Below, one piece after another: positions 6,213 to 8,634 of a DNA stretch of 8,634 bases. The notes beneath the pieces are model-generated. The model had not been told where the DNA came from, searched no databases, and worked only from the letters and a program-made list of their open reading frames with translations. Numbering within the stretch: position 1 is the stretch's first letter; every line of letters starts with the position of its first letter. The DNA lies in NCBI GenBank assembly GCA_030151145.1, contig JASLEL010000207.1, forward strand, positions 1 through 8,634. The letters run 5' to 3'. Both the position numbers and the translations under genes were made by a program. Source of the DNA: Aquirhabdus sp. (GTDB lineage: Bacteria; Pseudomonadota; Gammaproteobacteria; Pseudomonadales; Moraxellaceae).

Positions 6213-7092
6213 TCTCGCTGAGCCGTGAAAAATCCACGTGATCCAGCTCATCGGCATCGGTATACATAAAGTCCTTGTACATATAGCCCCAGCGGACCGT
6301 GTCGTGGTCGAAGACATGCCGGTGACTGACCTGCTGATAGGTCAGCTCACTGGTCCCGCTCACGGACAGGATGAAGCTTGCCTTGTGTTCCGCCAGATAA
6401 TCCGCGTCCTTCTGATAGAGCGGACTCTCCTCATCAATCACATGCATGATCGTCCAGCTTAAGGCAAACATCGGGTGCCGCTCTCGCACCAGTTTCAAAT
6501 CATAGATCCGGCGGATACGGGTCCCCTCATGGGAAATCTCATTGATCAGAAAACCCAGCGTCGCTGTCGCATCGATGATGATGTCCTGCCGCGAATTGGC
6601 AGCGCGAAACATCAGCGTCGTCGTGCCATTGAAAGGCCGGATCAGCGGATTCTCCGCCAGCGCGATACGTGAACGCGGTAGCGAGAAACGCGCAAAGGTC
6701 ATGCCGGTGATCAGCGCGATCATCATGGTACCGAGGAAGATTTCACTTGCCGTGATGAAGTGGATATAAAGGCTAGCCGGATGCATATCCCCATAGCCCA
6801 CCGTTGCCAGCGTCTCGACACTGAAGAAAAAACAGCCCCAGAGATTAGGTGGATTGAGATTGGCGATGCCTTGCGGCTGGATACGGTACAGAAGCGCAAA
6901 AATGAAATTGATGGAGGTAAACAGGCAGGCCACCGCGATATAAAAACGCAGCCAGCTCATCGTCAGCGCCTGATAATACAGGTCATGCCAGATCACACGG
7001 GGCAGGCCATGGATCTGAATGACCCGATCACCGAATTTGATCTGTCGGGTATGGGCGCGAAAACGCAGCTTGCGTATGGGTCGAAGTGACAT
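6172..7092 (-). CDS. Inward-rectifier potassium channel, KirBac type
   Basis: The 306-residue product has the Kir layout. There is an N-terminal cytoplasmic segment with an amphipathic slide-helix region (about 33-45), TM1 (47-69), and a pore helix plus selectivity filter (FFFSVETLATVGYGD, filter T97-V-G-Y-G101). TM2 (about 106-132) follows, and then a C-terminal immunoglobulin-like cytoplasmic domain starting at NPLIRPFNGTTTLMFRAAN (148-166). Length and order fit bacterial KirBac channels, which form tetramers in the inner membrane and conduct K+. A longer frame starting at GTG 7125 exists, but it lacks a ribosome-binding site, while AAAGG lies 7 nt before the ATG at 7092. The DUF6959-like gene ends 46 nt upstream, so the two may share a transcript. 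The last 41 bp overlap the desaturase end. The physiological role of KirBac channels is generally not established. Confidence 0.94.
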   Translation of the reverse strand: MSLRPIRKLRFRAHTRQIKFGDRVIQIHGLPRVIWHDLYYQALTMSWLRFYIAVACLFTSINFIFALLYRIQPQGIANLNPPNLWGCFFFSVETLATVGYGDMHPASLYIHFITASEIFLGTMMIALITGMTFARFSLPRSRIALAENPLIRPFNGTTTLMFRAANSRQDIIIDATATLGFLINEISHEGTRIRRIYDLKLVRERHPMFALSWTIMHVIDEESPLYQKDADYLAEHKASFILSVSGTSELTYQQVSHRHVFDHDTVRWGYMYKDFMYTDADELDHVDFSRLSEITELEPQDRPKHE

Positions 7093-7138
7093 GGATGAGC
7101 CTTTTATGAGGACATGTTGTGGCACAAATATTTACGTG

Positions 7139-7426
7139 TTATTCGGATAATGAATCGTGCTTCATATAGGGCATTTCTTGATTTCGTTCCAAGCATACCT
7201 TCTCATAAACATCCAGTGCGCCAGACAGTTGTTCTTCTAACATCAGCAGACTAGACATGAGCTCTTCATGATCTCTCGATGTGGCTGCCTGCCGAGCGCT
7301 TTGCAGATCACGCATGATGCTATGTAACGTATCACCCTGCATAAGCAGCCCCGGGAAACGTCGATGTGATAACTGAACAACAGCGAAGTTGCCCGCCACA
7401 CCCAATAATTCCGCATCTAAGGACAT
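7139..7426 (-). CDS. Small protein, DUF6959-like
   Basis: The product is 95 residues (101 if the ATG at 7444 is used). The core GNFAVVQLSHRRFPGLLMQG followed by DTLHSI (about 12-37) matches what I remember of DUF6959, a family of small bacterial proteins of unknown role built around an R-x-F-P-G-x3-Q-G-D-[ST]-L motif. The rest (38-85) is charged and probably helical (RDLQSARQAATSRDHEELMS, then LLMLEEQLSGALDVYEKV). There is no signal peptide or membrane segment, so it is probably cytoplasmic. Start choice: AGGG is 9 nt from the inner ATG, while AGGA is only 3 nt from the outer one. It lies 46 bp upstream of the Kir channel gene on the same strand, possibly co-transcribed. Function unknown. Confidence 0.75.
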   Translation of the reverse strand: MSLDAELLGVAGNFAVVQLSHRRFPGLLMQGDTLHSIMRDLQSARQAATSRDHEELMSSLLMLEEQLSGALDVYEKVCLERNQEMPYMKHDSLSE

Positions 7427-7478
7427 CTTCTGAATCCCTGTCATTTATCCTAATGCTGAGTGTAGTCTGAACATGTTT

Positions 7479-7506
7479 AAAAACAAAGGCCAGCACACAG
7501 CCAGCC
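7479..7506 (-). terminator. Probable intrinsic terminator of the two-gene unit
   Basis: In the minus-strand RNA, GGCUGGC pairs with GCUGGCC (7 positions, two of them G-U) around a 5-nt loop, followed at once by a TTTGTTTTT tract (7479-7487). It lies 42 nt past the stop codon of the glutaredoxin-like gene. Confidence 0.65.
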
Positions 7507-7548
7507 TGATTTCATGCTCATATTGATGCGCCATCATGTTTCGAAAGC

Positions 7549-7920
7549 TCACAGCGCTGTCAAAAACTCCTGTGTATCAAAGCCATCTTTCATTTCATGG
7601 CTCTTACCGTTGCGGCGGATGATCAGAAACGGCGTGCCGTTGGCACCATAGCTCTTAAACTCATCGATACACCGCGGGGTGATACTCATATTGCATTCGG
7701 TGAACGCAAAGCCATTCTGCTGTAGCCAGCTTTTGGCCTGCCCACAGTAGGGACACTCTGTCGTCGTATACATCTCGACCTCATCGGCCTTCACCGTGGC
7801 GGCCAAGGCCTGCACCTGCTCGTGTGTCCAATCACCTGCTGGCGCAGATGCAGGACTGACATAACGATACCCCGCCCAGCACAGCAGCAGTACTGCACCC
7901 AGAACCAGCCACTTATTCAT
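7549..7920 (-). CDS. Membrane-anchored glutaredoxin-like protein (CPYC)
   Basis: The 123-residue product starts MNKWLVLGAVLLLCWAGYRY, a short positive N-terminus and a hydrophobic segment (about 4-18) that acts as a signal anchor or uncleaved signal. A thioredoxin-fold domain follows with VEMYTTTECPYCGQAKSWL (redox pair C56 and C59, the glutaredoxin motif), TECNMSI, and the cis-proline site GTPFLI (P97). Two further cysteines, C76 and C84, might form a second disulfide. Topology suggests the domain faces the periplasm, where it would act on disulfides; this is inference. Three starts are stacked (GTG 7926, ATG 7923, ATG 7920). GGAG is 5 nt from the last and too close to the others. It follows the two-cysteine protein gene by 33 bp on the same strand, so the two are probably co-transcribed. 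A T-rich terminator comes after it. It could also be called a thioredoxin-like protein. Confidence 0.85.
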   Translation of the reverse strand: MNKWLVLGAVLLLCWAGYRYVSPASAPAGDWTHEQVQALAATVKADEVEMYTTTECPYCGQAKSWLQQNGFAFTECNMSITPRCIDEFKSYGANGTPFLIIRRNGKSHEMKDGFDTQEFLTAL

Positions 7921-7953
7921 CATCACTCCGTATAGTGCTCGGATCTCTTATCG

Positions 7954-8511
7954 TTAGCGCGGTGAAGCTGCCGCATCGGTGCTTGGTGTGGCAGCGGCGG
8001 CAGCCGGAGCCGGTGGGACAATGGTATACGGGGTCGCTGGAGCCGTCGGGACAATCGAAGCCTGAGTGGCTGGCGCGGGGGCCGGAGCCGATGGAACCAC
8101 GCTAGACACTTCACCGCGATGTTTGCATTGAGCTGCATCGATCACCAGCGTGAGATCCGGTGAAAACGCATCAGCACCTTCAAACTGAAAAATGTTTTCG
8201 ATGCGAAATCCTTTTTGAAACATCCACAGCACTTTATCAACGCAGACCTTATCGGTGATCTGCTGCTTATATTGATCTGGATTGGTGCCTTTGGGGACCG
8301 AGTAATACTCGGTCAGGGTGTTGGCAGCATAGCTGATCCGGGTCATCGTCAGTCCCAGATCATTGGTCAAAGGTAGCTTGGCCCCCATCTGTGTCACCAG
8401 CTCCTGCATCGTTTTGTCAATCGTGCCTTGACGATGAGAGAGCAGCTTGGTTCCTATATCGCCGATGGCGAATACCACAAATACCCCCAAAAACCATTTC
8501 AAAAATTTCAC
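7954..8511 (-). CDS. Membrane-anchored two-cysteine protein with Pro/Ala-rich tail
   Basis: I do not recognise a named family with certainty. The 185-residue product starts (GTG) KFLKWFLGVFVVFAIGD, a positively charged N-terminus and one hydrophobic segment (about 6-18), so it is anchored or secreted. Residues 26-130 form the likely periplasmic domain, with LPLTNDLGLTMTRISYAANT, C90 (TDKVCVD), GFRIENIFQF and C129 (DAAQC). This order (LP, then an aromatic strand, a central Cys and a final Cys) resembles small uncharacterised proteobacterial envelope proteins I have seen. The last 50 residues are Pro/Ala-rich with three copies of [ST]-[VI]-V-P-x-A-P-A. The open frame runs upstream to a TTG at 8559, but AAGGA lies 7 nt from the GTG at 8511. 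It is first in a probable operon with the glutaredoxin-like gene 33 bp behind. Confidence 0.8.
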   Translation of the reverse strand: MKFLKWFLGVFVVFAIGDIGTKLLSHRQGTIDKTMQELVTQMGAKLPLTNDLGLTMTRISYAANTLTEYYSVPKGTNPDQYKQQITDKVCVDKVLWMFQKGFRIENIFQFEGADAFSPDLTLVIDAAQCKHRGEVSSVVPSAPAPAPATQASIVPTAPATPYTIVPPAPAAAAATPSTDAAASPR

Positions 8512-8634
8512 TGGAATATCCTTAAATATTATTCGTATAGCCGCAATAATATTAACCAAAATTCCATTAATTAACCAATAAATTCAATAATTATTCATAA
8601 TTATCATTTTTTTAAGCCCATGCGCAGGCAAGTC
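8512..8634. promoter_or_regulatory. AT-rich region upstream of the two-cysteine protein gene
   Basis: This stretch is much richer in A+T than the rest of the window and presumably carries the minus-strand promoter. Several TAATAT/TATACG-like sequences occur; one possible pair on the minus strand is TTGGTT and TAATAT, 18 bp apart. It contains two copies of the palindrome ATAATTAT (8587-8594 and 8597-8604) spaced exactly 10 bp, and two direct copies of ATTAACCAA (8551-8559 and 8570-8578) spaced 19 bp. These look like binding-site phasing, but in such AT-rich DNA chance is a real alternative. Confidence 0.4.

Noticed and set aside
7923..8138. 71-codon minus-strand open frame, Arg/Leu/Pro-rich
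   Set aside because: Out-of-frame reading of the Pro/Ala-rich tail of the two-cysteine protein; low-complexity artefact.
8585..8605. Fur-box-like GATAAT sequence
   Set aside because: Only about half of the 19-bp Fur consensus positions match, within a very AT-rich stretch; the operon has no iron-related gene.
1..8634. Search for CRISPR arrays, tRNA/rRNA genes, insertion sequences and attachment sites
   Set aside because: No regularly spaced repeats, cloverleaf-like sequence, transposase or integrase frame, or terminal inverted repeats with target duplications were seen.

Overview
The window looks like a chromosomal stretch from a Gram-negative gammaproteobacterium of mid GC content. The inorganic pyrophosphatase, an OprB-type outer-membrane porin ending in Phe, and several periplasmic or membrane proteins all point that way. 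As I remember the sequences, the pyrophosphatase is very close to Acinetobacter/Moraxellaceae enzymes, so Moraxellaceae is my best but unproven guess. I see no insertion sequence, integrase, tRNA, rRNA or CRISPR array.

Layout, left to right. A gene cut by the left edge (1-692, minus) encodes an uncharacterised protein. An OprB-like carbohydrate porin (874-2280, minus) follows. Next is a small gene (2570-2872, minus) whose product starts with a textbook double-glycine secretion leader and continues as a Gly/Ser/Ala/Leu-rich peptide with no basic residue; this is a candidate class II microcin or bacteriocin-like peptide. Then come a YoaB-like Rid-family protein (3101-3469, minus), inorganic pyrophosphatase ppa (3555-4082, minus, with a clear terminator behind it) and a MAPEG-family membrane protein (4236-4634, minus).

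The 336-bp gap at 4635-4970 separates these from the only plus-strand gene, a three-histidine-box membrane fatty acid desaturase (4971-6212, GTG start). The desaturase overlaps convergently, by 41 bp, the end of a KirBac-type inward-rectifier potassium channel (6172-7092, minus). Upstream of the channel is a small DUF6959-like protein (7139-7426, minus). Furthest right is a two-gene unit: a membrane-anchored protein with two cysteines and a Pro/Ala-rich tail (7954-8511, minus), followed by a membrane-anchored glutaredoxin-like CPYC protein (7549-7920, minus), with a T-rich terminator after it.

Most genes appear to be single transcription units of general envelope and metabolic function. Two points stand out. 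One is the microcin-like gene, which has no exporter or immunity gene beside it in this window. The other is the pairing of an anchored thiol-disulfide protein with an anchored two-cysteine protein. Five start codons were moved inward from the longest open frame on the basis of ribosome-binding sites (ppa, Kir channel, DUF6959-like, glutaredoxin-like, two-cysteine protein). All functions are inferred from sequence only.
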